A DNA stretch of 64,000 nt from an uncultured Acetatifactor sp. (GTDB taxonomy: Bacteria; Bacillota; Clostridia; Lachnospirales; Lachnospiraceae), in the NCBI GenBank assembly GCA_910589655.1, contig CAJUTJ010000020.1, positions 1-64,000 of the forward strand. Reading direction: 5' to 3'. A model generated the notes under the pieces. That model ran no database searches and was not told the DNA's origin. It saw nothing but the letters and a program-made list of their open reading frames with translations. The position numbers were made by a program, and so were the translations under genes. Shown in pieces: positions 7,941 through 16,839 of the stretch (positions are counted from its first letter, which is position 1; each line of letters begins with the position of its first letter).

Positions 7941-9290
7941 TTATATCTTAATGTCCGTCCACTTTCCTTTGCGGAACCGTATACTGGCAAAAAGGAATCT
8001 GGACACCTGATCCGCCAACACGCCAAACCAAATACCGGTAATGCCCATGTCAAGGACATACCCAAAGAAATAGGATCCCGCCGTCCGCACAAGGGTGACA
8101 CTGATTGTAGAAGCAATGGCCGTATAAAGAGTGTCCCCCGCCCCCCGCAGGCAGCCCATATAAATTACCTGCGCAATCTGCAGCATAACCACAAAGATAA
8201 TGACATACATAATGCTGACGCCGATGTCCACAATCTCTTTCTCTTCAAAAAACAGGCTCATCAGAAGCCGTGCACCGCAGAAATACACAATTGCAAGCAC
8301 CGCGGCGATGACTCCGCCTATCATACGGCAGGTTCTGCCGTATTCTTTTGCCCGCTGAGGCTGTTTCGCTCCTAAGCTGTAGCCGATCAACGCCACCGCC
8401 GTGGCCTGAAGCCCGTCTCCGAAGGAAAAGGACAGCCCCATAATATTCATCCCCACTTGATGAGCTGCCATAGCGTTTGTCCCTTGCTTTGCCGCCATAA
8501 TAGCAGTGAGCATAAAGCCGATGCGCATCAATACCTGCTCGGCAAACACACTGTAACCCACTTTAACAATATTCAGGAACGCCTCCATGGACGGCTTTAT
8601 CTTCCGGCTGAATATATACGGAATACTGACAAAATTATCTTTCTTCCACACGGACAATACACTCATAACGCTGGCCACCACCGTACCCAGTACCGTAGCA
8701 AGGGCGGCGCCTCTGATTCCCAGCGCCGGGAAGCCGAAATGGCCTTGAATCAGAAGGTAATTGAATAAAATGTTCACCGTATTGGACACAAGATTAGTAC
8801 GCATAGTAATTCGAGTATTCCCCGCTCCTCGCTGGGCCGAATTAATACCCATTTGAACCACATTGAAAATCATGCCTCCCATGATAATCCTGAAATATGT
8901 AACCGCACTGTCATGAGTCAGCTCTTCCGAGCCGCACAACCGGATAATGGGATCGGCAAAAGCCACCAGCAGGAAGCTGAGAGCTGCGGCAGCCAACACA
9001 ATAAATACCAGAAAAGTGGCAAAAATCTTATTCGCTTCCTCCCCTTTTCCCTGTCCCTTCCGCCTTGCCACCAGTGCCGAAATCGACACATTCGATGCAA
9101 TAAAAAGGGACAGTCCCAGAAATTTGGGCTGAGTAGTAAGCCCCACTGCCGCAACCGCATGGGATCCGAGAGAGCTTACCATAAGCGAGTCCACCAGTCC
9201 TGCAAAAGCAGTAAAAAAAGACTCCAAGATGGCAGGCCATGCCATATCCAATGTCTTTTTTATATCGTCCTTATTATAACTATGAAACAT
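7941..9290 (-). CDS. MATE family multidrug/cation efflux transporter
   Basis: MATE proteins export drugs or metabolites using sodium or proton gradients. The product (449 residues from the ATG at 9290, which has AAGGGG upstream) has about 12 membrane segments in two homologous halves. The N-half motif MAWPAILESFFTAFAGLVDS and the PKFLGLSLFIASNVSISALV region are typical. The frame opens 8 codons earlier at 9314, but the Shine-Dalgarno lies inside that extension. The substrate is unknown. It is inserted between rplQ and the ecf unit and has its own promoter. Confidence 0.88.
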   Translation of the reverse strand: MFHSYNKDDIKKTLDMAWPAILESFFTAFAGLVDSLMVSSLGSHAVAAVGLTTQPKFLGLSLFIASNVSISALVARRKGQGKGEEANKIFATFLVFIVLAAAALSFLLVAFADPIIRLCGSEELTHDSAVTYFRIIMGGMIFNVVQMGINSAQRGAGNTRITMRTNLVSNTVNILFNYLLIQGHFGFPALGIRGAALATVLGTVVASVMSVLSVWKKDNFVSIPYIFSRKIKPSMEAFLNIVKVGYSVFAEQVLMRIGFMLTAIMAAKQGTNAMAAHQVGMNIMGLSFSFGDGLQATAVALIGYSLGAKQPQRAKEYGRTCRMIGGVIAAVLAIVYFCGARLLMSLFFEEKEIVDIGVSIMYVIIFVVMLQIAQVIYMGCLRGAGDTLYTAIASTISVTLVRTAGSYFFGYVLDMGITGIWFGVLADQVSRFLFASIRFRKGKWTDIKI

Positions 9291-9326
9291 TTCTGTACCC
9301 CTTGCACATATCAATCAATCTTCTTG

Positions 9327-9356
9327 ACAATGGAATCCTATTGGGGATTCTATTGT
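9327..9356. repeat. Hairpin module related to family B
   Basis: ACAATGGAATCC (9327-9338) pairs with GGATTCTATTGT (9345-9356). A related hairpin followed by the same AAAGTGTCT sequence occurs in copy B3 near 46325-46360. This suggests a shared mobile module upstream of the MATE gene. Confidence 0.45.
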
Positions 9357-9403
9357 ATGAAAGTGTCTTTCTTTGAAACTTCCGCCCTATATGCTTTACA
9401 TTC

Positions 9404-9431
9404 ATTATAAGACACCAACATCAAAAAACAA
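9404..9431 (-). promoter_or_regulatory. Candidate promoter of the MATE gene
   Basis: The -10 box TATAAT (9404-9409) is perfect. The -35 TTGTTT (9426-9431) is 16 bp upstream. Confidence 0.55.
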
Positions 9432-9532
9432 GTGAGAAAACTGTCCTATTATAATGCAAAACACTGTTATTTTATGGGGTGCCCCGATTCCTTTTCTCTG
9501 CCGGCATGTTTCCTTTGGGTGCCCGTGTGCAT

Positions 9533-9569
9533 AAAAAGAGCCGGATCCCGTATCTCACCGGAATCCAGC
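9533..9569 (-). terminator. Terminator after rplQ
   Basis: An 11-bp stem (559-569 paired with 540-550 within 9500s numbering, two G-U pairs, 8-nt loop) is followed on the minus strand by TCTTTTTA. It lies 23 bp past the rplQ stop and ends the alpha operon. Confidence 0.7.
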
Positions 9570-9591
9570 CCGAAACATTACATTTTAAATC

Positions 9592-10128
9592 TTATACCAG
9601 TTCAAGAATTACTTCCATAGCCGCATCGCCTTTACGAGGACCAATTTTGATGATTCTGGTGTAACCACCCTTGCGGTCTGCGTACTTAGCTCCGTACTCA
9701 TCAAACATCTTTGCAACCAAATCTACTTTCTTGGTATTTCTCTTTCTTCCGGCTGCCTCCTTGGGAACATAAACAACCGGATTCAAAACTCTCAATATCT
9801 GACGTCTGGCATGAGTTCTGGAAGGAAGATCTTTTTTGATTTCCTTTTCCACAGACTCAAATTTGGTCACTTTTTTGCCGTCCACTACTTCCTTTACACG
9901 TCTTCCGTCCTTATCCTTTACGGGAACCTTAGCGGTAACCTTAACCATCTCAAAATTGTCTTTTTCCTTAATCGCCATTGCGATAAGACCCTCGGCAATC
10001 TTCCTTACTTCCTTAGCCCTCGCCTCTGTAGTAATGATTCTTCCGTGATAAAGCAATGCCGTTACTTGATTTCTAAGCAGTGCCTTTCTCTGGGAAGAGG
10101 TTCTGCCGAGTTTTCTATACTTTGCCAT
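9592..10128 (-). CDS. rplQ: 50S ribosomal protein L17 (long form)
   Basis: L17 lies near the polypeptide exit tunnel. The start MAKYRKLGRTSSQRKALLRN at 10128 has AAAGGA upstream; an in-frame extension to 10167 is not conserved sequence. At 178 residues it is about 50-60 longer than typical bacterial L17. The extra part is a charged insertion between the AMAIKEKDNFEMVKV region and the SRTHARRQILRVL motif. The conserved C-terminal block with GYTRIIKIGPRKGDAA is intact. It is the last gene of the alpha operon. Confidence 0.96.
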   Translation of the reverse strand: MAKYRKLGRTSSQRKALLRNQVTALLYHGRIITTEARAKEVRKIAEGLIAMAIKEKDNFEMVKVTAKVPVKDKDGRRVKEVVDGKKVTKFESVEKEIKKDLPSRTHARRQILRVLNPVVYVPKEAAGRKRNTKKVDLVAKMFDEYGAKYADRKGGYTRIIKIGPRKGDAAMEVILELV

Positions 10129-10335
10129 GTTTCTTTTCCTTTCTCCGTTCATGGTACATCCGGCCACGCTCTTTGGACTTACTTACCGAATGTGTTTCGA
10201 TCTGCCATTAAGAGATGAACTTCCGGCGTACTCTTTGGACTTACCGCCCGAAGATATCCATATTTCTTCTCCCACTAACCTGCATGCCACAGCTTCACCG
10301 CGGCCCAATTCAGGATCGTGAAATGCTTTTATATA

Positions 10336-11292
10336 CTACTCCTCACTGGGATTCAGCTGTAATCCCAGCTCTTTTAATTTTGCCAATACCTCTTCCAATG
10401 ATTTGCGGCCAAGATTACGAACCTTCATCATATCCTCGGAAGTCTTGTTGCACAGTTCTTCTACCGTGTTGATGCCGGCTCTCTTCAAGCAATTATACGA
10501 ACGAACGGAAAGCTCCAGCTCGTCAATGCTCATCTCCAGAACCTTCTCCTTCTCGTCGTCTTCCTTCTCTACCATAACTTCCGCATTCTTGGCATTTTCG
10601 GACAAATCAATAAAGAGACTTAAATGTTCACTCAAAACCTTTGCCGCAAGGCTTACCGCCTCATCGGGAGCCAGTGTTCCGTTAGTGAACACGTCAAGTG
10701 TCAGCTTATCATAATCAGTAATCTGACCTACACGGGTATTATTAACAGTAACGTTAACCCGCTCAACCGGTGTATAAATGGAATCAACCACTATCACACC
10801 GATGGGTAAGTCTTCGTGTTTGTTCTTATCGGCGCTTACATAACCGCGGCCTTTGGTGATCGTCAGCTCCATGTAAAGCTTTGTATCCTTGCCACTCAAA
10901 GTAGCAATTACCAGATCCGGATTCATAATCTCGATATCCTGATCCGTCTGAATATCGGAAGCATGGACAACGCCCTCTCCCTGAAATTCAATATATGCAG
11001 TCTTCGCTTCGTTAGTCTCGCTGTTATTCCTGATAGCAAGGCTCTTGATGTTCATAATAATCTCCGTCACATCCTCCTTGACACCGGGGATGGAACTGAA
11101 TTCATGGAGAACACCCTCAATCTTAACCTGACTAACAGCAGCTCCGGGCAAGGAGGAAAGCATGATTCTTCTCAAAGAATTACCAAGAGTGATACCATAG
11201 CCTCTCTCCAAAGGCTCTACGACAAATTTGCCGTACTTTTTGTCTTCTGAAATCTCAGCAACCTCAATATTTGGTCTTTCAAAATCAAACAC
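10336..11292 (-). CDS. rpoA: DNA-directed RNA polymerase subunit alpha
   Basis: Alpha assembles the RNA polymerase core through its N-terminal domain and contacts UP elements and activators through its C-terminal domain. GTG at 11292 is chosen because AGGAGGG lies 9 nt upstream; this gives 318 residues. VEPLERGYGITLGNSLRRIM (N-terminal dimerisation) and the C-terminal ELELSVRSYNCLKRAGINTV helix-hairpin-helix region are clear. It is in standard order between rpsD and rplQ. Confidence 0.98.
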   Translation of the reverse strand: MFDFERPNIEVAEISEDKKYGKFVVEPLERGYGITLGNSLRRIMLSSLPGAAVSQVKIEGVLHEFSSIPGVKEDVTEIIMNIKSLAIRNNSETNEAKTAYIEFQGEGVVHASDIQTDQDIEIMNPDLVIATLSGKDTKLYMELTITKGRGYVSADKNKHEDLPIGVIVVDSIYTPVERVNVTVNNTRVGQITDYDKLTLDVFTNGTLAPDEAVSLAAKVLSEHLSLFIDLSENAKNAEVMVEKEDDEKEKVLEMSIDELELSVRSYNCLKRAGINTVEELCNKTSEDMMKVRNLGRKSLEEVLAKLKELGLQLNPSEE

Positions 11293-11317
11293 TGCAAATA
11301 CCCTCCTTTTTTGGGGC

Positions 11318-11911
11318 TTACTTGGAATACAACTCGACAATAAGCATCTCGTCCACAGGAACATCAATCATCTCTCTGGTAGGAAGATTCTTAATGTTTC
11401 CCTTGAAATTCTCAATGTCAACGTCCATCCACTCGGGTACAAGTCTGCCACCGGTCACTTCGATGATATCCTTGTATCTCTGCATGGACTTAGCGCTCTC
11501 CTTAATTTCGATAACATCGCCTGCCTTCACCAGATAGGAAGGAATGCTTACCACTTTGCCGTTTACAAGAACATGCTTATGGCCTACAATCTGTCTTGCC
11601 TCTCTTCTGGTTCTGGCAAAGTTCATTCTGAAAATTACACTGTCCAGTCTGCGCTCCAGCATAACCATCAGGTTCTCACCTGTCATACCCTTCATTCTGT
11701 CAGCCTTCTCATAGTAATTTCTGAAAGGCTTCTCCAGAACGCCGTATATGAACTTAGCCTTCTGCTTCTCACGAAGCTGAAGACCGTACTCACTTACCTT
11801 CTTGCCTGCCCTTGCATTCTGTCTGTTTGATTTCTTGTCATATCCCAAATAGGAAGGCTCTAGGCCAAGGGATCTGCATCTCTTTAATACGGGTGTGCGA
11901 TTTACTGCCAT
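11318..11911 (-). CDS. rpsD: 30S ribosomal protein S4
   Basis: S4 is a primary 16S rRNA binder that nucleates 30S assembly. The 197-residue product has the S4 RNA-binding domain (LERRLDSVIFRMNFARTRRE, then ARQIVGHKHVLVNGKVV). It lacks the N-terminal zinc cysteines, so it is the zinc-free form. In this genome it sits in the alpha operon between rpsK and rpoA. Confidence 0.98.
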   Translation of the reverse strand: MAVNRTPVLKRCRSLGLEPSYLGYDKKSNRQNARAGKKVSEYGLQLREKQKAKFIYGVLEKPFRNYYEKADRMKGMTGENLMVMLERRLDSVIFRMNFARTRREARQIVGHKHVLVNGKVVSIPSYLVKAGDVIEIKESAKSMQRYKDIIEVTGGRLVPEWMDVDIENFKGNIKNLPTREMIDVPVDEMLIVELYSK

Positions 11912-11993
11912 TTTACTTTTCTCCTTTAATCAGATGTTTACAATACCGTCCTGCGATACCTTCTTCCAACATATTATATTACTTCTTCTCACA

Positions 11994-12389
11994 CTAAACT
12001 CTTCTGCGCTTAGGAGGACGACAGCCGTTATGAGGAACGGGTGTCACGTCACGAATACTAACTACTTCCAATCCGCATGCGGAAAGTGCTCTGATTGCCG
12101 CCTCTCTTCCTGAACCGGGTCCTTTTACAAATACGTCTACGGATTTCAATCCATGTACCAAAGCAGCCTTTGTAGCTGTCTCTGCTGCCATCTGTGCAGC
12201 ATATGGAGTAGATTTCCTTGAACCTCTAAATCCCAGACCACCGGCGCTTGCCCAGCTCAAAGCATTACCTTCGTTATCGGTCAAGGTAACGATTGTATTA
12301 TTAAAAGAAGACTGGATATGTGCCTGTCCGCGTTCAACGTTTTTTCTGACGCGCTTCTTTGTTACTTTTTTTGCAACCTGTTTAGCCAT
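11994..12389 (-). CDS. rpsK: 30S ribosomal protein S11
   Basis: S11 forms part of the 30S platform at the E site. The 131-residue product has NNTIVTLTDNEGNALSWASAG and ends in the conserved HNGCRPPKRRRV tail. It lies between rpsM and rpsD. Confidence 0.98.
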   Translation of the reverse strand: MAKQVAKKVTKKRVRKNVERGQAHIQSSFNNTIVTLTDNEGNALSWASAGGLGFRGSRKSTPYAAQMAAETATKAALVHGLKSVDVFVKGPGSGREAAIRALSACGLEVVSIRDVTPVPHNGCRPPKRRRV

Positions 12390-12492
12390 TTTAAACTAAC
12401 CTACTTTCTCGTTAAATTTACAGTTACATTTCGTAATGTGCTTCGTATTCATGGAACCGAATGTCAATCAACCGCTCCATTACTTTACGCAA

Positions 12493-12864
12493 TTACTTTT
12501 TCTTGTTTGCTACGGTACGCTTAGGACCCTTACGGGTTCTTGCATTGTTCTTGGTATTCTGACCGCGGACAGGAAGACCCTTACGATGACGGATACCACG
12601 ATAACAGCCGATCTCCTGAAGTCTCTTGATATTCAGGGCAACTTCACGTCTCAGATCACCCTCTACCACAACGTTCAGATTCTCGATAGCTTCTGAAATC
12701 TTCTTTACTTCCTCGTCGGTGACATCTCTCACTCTGGTATCGGGATTTACGCCTGCTTCTTTTAAAATCTTGTTAGAAGTAGGTCTGCCGATGCCGTAGA
12801 CATAAGTCAAACCGATCTCAATTCGTTTTTCTCTAGGTAAGTCTACACCTGCGATACGAGCCAT
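12493..12864 (-). CDS. rpsM: 30S ribosomal protein S13
   Basis: S13 forms bridge B1 and contacts P-site tRNA. The 123-residue product starts MARIAGVDLPREKRIEIGLT and ends in a basic tail (GPKRTVANKKK). GGAGG precedes the ATG. The C-terminal RHRKGLPVRGQ and NARTRKG blocks are typical. Confidence 0.98.
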   Translation of the reverse strand: MARIAGVDLPREKRIEIGLTYVYGIGRPTSNKILKEAGVNPDTRVRDVTDEEVKKISEAIENLNVVVEGDLRREVALNIKRLQEIGCYRGIRHRKGLPVRGQNTKNNARTRKGPKRTVANKKK

Positions 12865-13173
12865 TTACATTTCCTCCATTTCTCTGCATCTTAATCTTGA
12901 TGCATCTGCATCTGTCGCTCGATGCTTTTGCGTACATATTGGTCCGTTAATTATAGTACGCATTTCGTTACTAATTGACTGGGGTTTCCACCCAATCGGA
13001 TCTGCATCCAATCTGTCTGTTCCGAAAGAAACAGTGCCAAGAAGTAATCCCTGTAAGCCCTATCCCAGTTCTATGATAATCAATGCCGCAGCATTGGTTC
13101 AGCCGCACATAAAAACCGGACAAGAACTCACTTGACTTGCAAATCTGAAAATCAGATTATGAACAAGCGGTGA
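12865..13173 (-). other. rpmJ-rpsM intergenic region with candidate promoter
   Basis: In most Firmicutes rpmJ and rpsM almost touch, but here 309 bp separate them. On the minus strand there is a perfect TATAAT (12950-12955) with a poor -35 (TCAATT) 17 bp upstream, which could start rpsM transcription with a leader of about 80 nt. Two small hairpins are visible: CAATGC/GCATTG at 13082-13097 and AATCTGA/TCAGATT near 13141-13158. No open reading frame here looks real. Confidence 0.4.
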
Positions 13174-13287
13174 TTATCCCTGTCTCTGCTTATGCTTCGG
13201 ATTCTCGCAGATAACTCTGATGCGTCCTTTTCTCTTGATGACTTTGCACTTTTCGCAAATTGGTTTTACTGATGATCTAACCTTCAC
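13174..13287 (-). CDS. rpmJ: 50S ribosomal protein L36 (zinc form)
   Basis: The 37-residue protein starts at GTG 13287 with AAAGGAGGG upstream. It carries the zinc ligands of the C+ form (CEKCK, then C and H in ICENPKHKQRQG). Longer in-frame starts to 13362 are not conserved. In canonical order it follows infA directly; here two unrelated genes intervene and it has its own promoter. Confidence 0.97.
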   Translation of the reverse strand: MKVRSSVKPICEKCKVIKRKGRIRVICENPKHKQRQG

Positions 13288-13320
13288 GTTAAACCCTCCT
13301 TTCAAAAAAGACCGTTTCAT

Positions 13321-13349
13321 ATTATAACATAAGGGCTGCCGCTTGGCAA
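13321..13349 (-). promoter_or_regulatory. Sigma-A promoter of rpmJ
   Basis: TTGCCA (13344-13349), 17 bp, TATAAT (13321-13326). The same DNA holds a GGGTTGCC/GGCAGCCC hairpin, which may also end transcription from upstream. Confidence 0.7.
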
Positions 13350-13367
13350 CCCCTATCTTCAATAATG

Positions 13368-13738
13368 TTATTTATTTCCAAAAAGAGTACCCTTATAAGT
13401 CGCCCACCAATGCGAACCCTTTAACTCAGCTTTTTCCAGATCAAGAGTTCCGTTTATCCATGTTTCAAACTCGTCATGATACTCCTGATAAGATACATGC
13501 TCCGGAATATCCTCATATTTTGAATAAGTATTGACAATTTCTTTTTCCACCGTAACAATTACGCATGGCGCTGCAGAAGAATCATCAGAGCCTTGAACCG
13601 CACTTTCATCTTGATAAACCGTCCGGTAAATGCCGTCTATTCTTTCTATTGTAGTCAGATATAAAACCACACCTGATTCCGAGCGGATGCAGGCTGGAAT
13701 ATATGTTTGACTGATTCAAGACATTCTTTTATATTCAC
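13368..13738 (-). pseudogene. Small acidic protein of unknown function, apparently frameshifted
   Basis: The intact 3' part (13368-13670) encodes about 100 residues, acidic, ending KGSHWWATYKGTLFGNK; I do not recognise a family. It has no good ribosome-binding site. Upstream, another frame starting at GTG 13738 (GGGGTG upstream) encodes MNIKECLESVKHIFQPASARNQ and then runs out of frame at about 13668, where GTGTG could be a 2-nt slippage of GTG. Removing 2 nt joins the two parts into one protein of about 123 residues. It may be a recent pseudogene or a sequencing artefact. It lies between infA/membrane protein and rpmJ. Confidence 0.5.
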
Positions 13739-13922
13739 TGGAATCACCCCACATAAAATATTTATTCTCCAAAAAATAATTAATTTAATTCGATATCGCC
13801 AATCATATATTGTCTTATATCTTACTATCCGTAACAGCTCATTCATATCCTTCACAAACAATCGGAAAATACACTTTTGCCAACTGCTGAACGGAATTGC
13901 TGCGTATTTTTTTGCATGACAG

Positions 13923-15272
13923 TTATTTCCGCAGTTCTTTCCACGCATGGCACCCCATACTGCCCACCGCCAAAACGGCTATGGCAATTATACGGAACGT
14001 AAATCTGGCGTGCAAGGCCGAATGATGCTGAACCGCTATAATCCACACAAAGGGGATACAGAATATTGCCAGATAGGGAACCAGTTCCGCCAATATTTCT
14101 TTCGTCCCTCTCTTCCGAAACGCCATCACCACCAGCGTCAGCGAAACCGCCGCCACAAGCACCGCCGCTACCGGATAAACTATGTGATCATATTCCTGCA
14201 GATTCAGTCCGATCACATAGAAACCGCCGTTCAGACGAGGTCTGCCCCCAATCGCCTCCGTCCTGCCGATAATCGACCATAGGGCATCCTTTATGGTTCC
14301 CGTATGCAGAGTCAGATCCGCGATAACCCATTTCATTGCCCACATACCTGCATAACCGATTCCCCAAAACACGCTGTAGCCCATCACTTTTTGGATTTTG
14401 TCCTTCAATGCACTCCAAACAGAAGCATCTTTCATGCCATGTGAGGAACTGCTATGACCCTCTTCCTCCCTGCCCACATCATTCATAAGGAAGAAAGCGC
14501 ACAGGGGAAATCCCAGCGTTGCCGCAGGATAAGTCAAAAAATCGAAATAAGAAGTCAGAATCCCTACCGTTAGAAAGAACTCCGGATATAAGTTCTTCTC
14601 CCGCAGCCAGTCATTTTTCACTAACATAAAAATAAGCGCCGCTAATATAATGATCCAGCACACTGTCATGGTCAAAGATACCAATACAAGTAAAGGCTTC
14701 ATAAACAAAAAACCCACCACCATAGCCGCCGCTACACCGGATTGCTTTTTTTTCACAGCCAAGCCCATTACAACAGCCATCAATATAATCTGTACCGCCA
14801 CACCCATGACGGCAATCTGTTCCCAGCTGAACAGCATAAGCAGCGGCTTCAAATACACAAGATATCCATGCCAGTATCTGGAATACTCATGGATAAACAT
14901 ATTGTCTGTGCTCTCTCCGGAACAATATGCCCTCAGAGAAGCTTCCGGCGTCCAGAATTCTTCCTCTAAATCATTGTGGTACATCCACATAGCCTGCTCA
15001 AAGACATTCTTTTCCGGAATTTTTTCTATGGCATTCTGTACCATAATGGCATCTGTATAGGACTCCCGCTTCGTCTGGATATAATTGGAAAGCCCATGCC
15101 CCGGATTCTGATCCGCCTCTCTCAGCATCACATCCACACTGACTGCCACATGCTGCTTCATTCTCCCTATAGGCAGACAGAAAACCAAAACCAGTAAAAC
15201 GGTTCCCAGCGCCGCGCTCCCTGTCAAAAGAAGCGCCGTATTCCTCAACAGTTTTCCAAACTGTGCTCTCAC
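13923..15272 (-). CDS. Polytopic membrane protein of unknown function (possibly GT-C-like)
   Basis: The 449-residue protein has one N-terminal segment, a large extracytoplasmic loop (about residues 38-135, containing IHEYSRYWHGYLVYLKPLL), then roughly eight more membrane segments. This layout resembles GT-C glycosyltransferase-type membrane proteins, but I see no decisive catalytic motif, so the function is unassigned. The GTG start directly abuts the infA stop TAA, with GGAGAG inside the infA end, so it is probably translated by coupling to infA. Placement inside the ribosomal superoperon is unusual. Confidence 0.75.
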   Translation of the reverse strand: MRAQFGKLLRNTALLLTGSAALGTVLLVLVFCLPIGRMKQHVAVSVDVMLREADQNPGHGLSNYIQTKRESYTDAIMVQNAIEKIPEKNVFEQAMWMYHNDLEEEFWTPEASLRAYCSGESTDNMFIHEYSRYWHGYLVYLKPLLMLFSWEQIAVMGVAVQIILMAVVMGLAVKKKQSGVAAAMVVGFLFMKPLLVLVSLTMTVCWIIILAALIFMLVKNDWLREKNLYPEFFLTVGILTSYFDFLTYPAATLGFPLCAFFLMNDVGREEEGHSSSSHGMKDASVWSALKDKIQKVMGYSVFWGIGYAGMWAMKWVIADLTLHTGTIKDALWSIIGRTEAIGGRPRLNGGFYVIGLNLQEYDHIVYPVAAVLVAAVSLTLVVMAFRKRGTKEILAELVPYLAIFCIPFVWIIAVQHHSALHARFTFRIIAIAVLAVGSMGCHAWKELRK

Positions 15273-15491
15273 TTATTTATCTCTCCAAATAATGCGTCCC
15301 TTGCTCAGATCATAGGGAGACAGTTCCAAGGTCACTTTATCTCCGGGCAGAATACGGATAAAATTCTGGCGCAGCTTTCCGCTGATATGTGCCAGTACAC
15401 GATGCCCGTTTTCGAGCTCCACCTGAAACATAGTGTTTGGCAGTTTTTCCACTACCGTTCCTTCGATTTCGATTACATCACTTTTAGACAT
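15273..15491 (-). CDS. infA: Translation initiation factor IF-1
   Basis: IF-1 occupies the 30S A site during initiation. The 72-residue S1/OB-fold protein has the usual MSKSDVIEIEGTVVEKLPN start and SPYDLSKGRIIWRDK end. GGAGGAAG precedes the ATG. It follows the KOW gene and map, as in B. subtilis. Confidence 0.98.
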   Translation of the reverse strand: MSKSDVIEIEGTVVEKLPNTMFQVELENGHRVLAHISGKLRQNFIRILPGDKVTLELSPYDLSKGRIIWRDK

Positions 15492-15600
15492 ACACTTCCT
15501 CCAACAACTTCTTTTCCAATTCTTACTTTATTGTCACTCTCTTTACAGCATACTTCTTTGCTCTGCACTTCTTTTTTATGCTTTTATCATTCCTGCATTA

Positions 15601-15921
15601 TTATATCGGAGAATATTGTTCTCCGCTTTTCGTTTCCGCACCCTGTATTTCCATATCGGATGCGTGACTCAAATTATATTGTTTCACCGCAAATTTTATC
15701 TCTTCCGGATATATCTTCCCGCCTCTTTGGAGCTTGCACAGCAGCTCTTCATCCACGGTCTGCGTAATGGGCTGAATATGTTTCCTTTTTTTCTTCTTGG
15801 GCTTATCGGGAATCTTTAACTTTCCGTCACACAGAAAGACATACTCTCCTTCCTGAGCCACAATCACATATAAACGGTCTTTATCATGTCCTGCCTTAGA
15901 GACTGCAAACTGTCCTATCAT
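15601..15921 (-). CDS. KOW domain RNA-binding protein (ribosomal L14e/L27e-like)
   Basis: A small protein between map and infA, matching the position of ybzG of B. subtilis. The N-terminal KOW-type block (GQFAVSKAGHDKDRLYVIV) is followed by a lysine-rich segment (PDKPKKKKRKHI). ATG at 15921 gives 106 residues; an upstream TTG start at 15948 is possible but less likely. The role is probably ribosome-associated, but it is poorly known. Confidence 0.8.
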   Translation of the reverse strand: MIGQFAVSKAGHDKDRLYVIVAQEGEYVFLCDGKLKIPDKPKKKKRKHIQPITQTVDEELLCKLQRGGKIYPEEIKFAVKQYNLSHASDMEIQGAETKSGEQYSPI

Positions 15922-16080
15922 CTTCTCACCATTTTCCAACCATGCCAAATTTGTTACCGCACAACGATTCCGTCCGGAATCTTTTCGGCAGAACCTTCCT
16001 TATGGAAATCTTACACAAAATACCCATCTTATACATACCCTCCGTAGGCCGTGGGTTATGTCGGCAAAAGCATATATTGT

Positions 16081-16833
16081 TTAGTACAATGTGAGGATTT
16101 CCGGCTCACCCTCCGTAATCAATATGGTATTTTCATAATGTGCCGACAGAGAGCCGTCTTCCGTCACTACCGTCCAGTCATCATCGAGCCATTCCACATC
16201 CGATCTGCCCATATTGATCATGGGCTCAATGGCAAGAGTCATACCGGGACGAAGCTTAGGCCCCCGCCGAAGCTGTGCAAAATTAGGTATCTGAGGATCT
16301 TCGTGGAGACAGGTTCCCACGCCGTGCCCCACAAGGTCGCGTACAATCCCGTACCCGTAAGGTTTGATATATGCGGCAATGGCATTGGATATATCAAATA
16401 AATGATTTCCTGCCTTTGCCATTTTTATACCGGCAAAAAAACTCTCCTTTGTAGCATCCATCAGCTGTCTGGCTTCTTTGCTGACCTGTCCCACCGCATG
16501 GGTGCGGGCCGCATCGGAATGATATCCCTTGTAAATCATCCCCGCATCCAGACTGACAATGTCCCCTTCCTGAAGAATCCGCCGCTTATTCGGAATACCG
16601 TGAACCACCTCATCATTCACGGACACACAAATGCTTGCAGGATATCCTTGATAATGCAGGAAATTAGGAATTCCCTCCAGCTGGCGGATCAGTTTGTCCC
16701 CTTTGATATCAATATCTCTGGTAGAAATCCCGGGCTTTATAAATTCTTCAAGCTCCTTATGTACGATGGCAAGCCTTCTGCAGGATTCCCGTATCAATTC
16801 TATTTGTTCTTCCGTCTTAATTATTATTCCCAT
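16081..16833 (-). CDS. map: Methionine aminopeptidase type I
   Basis: It removes the initiator methionine from nascent proteins. The 250-residue pita-bread fold has all five metal ligands: Asp in VSLDAG, Asp in HSDAAR, His in GHGVG, Glu in AIEPM and Glu in HYENT. It follows adk by 6 bp. Confidence 0.97.
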   Translation of the reverse strand: MGIIIKTEEQIELIRESCRRLAIVHKELEEFIKPGISTRDIDIKGDKLIRQLEGIPNFLHYQGYPASICVSVNDEVVHGIPNKRRILQEGDIVSLDAGMIYKGYHSDAARTHAVGQVSKEARQLMDATKESFFAGIKMAKAGNHLFDISNAIAAYIKPYGYGIVRDLVGHGVGTCLHEDPQIPNFAQLRRGPKLRPGMTLAIEPMINMGRSDVEWLDDDWTVVTEDGSLSAHYENTILITEGEPEILTLY

Positions 16834-16839
16834 GACACA

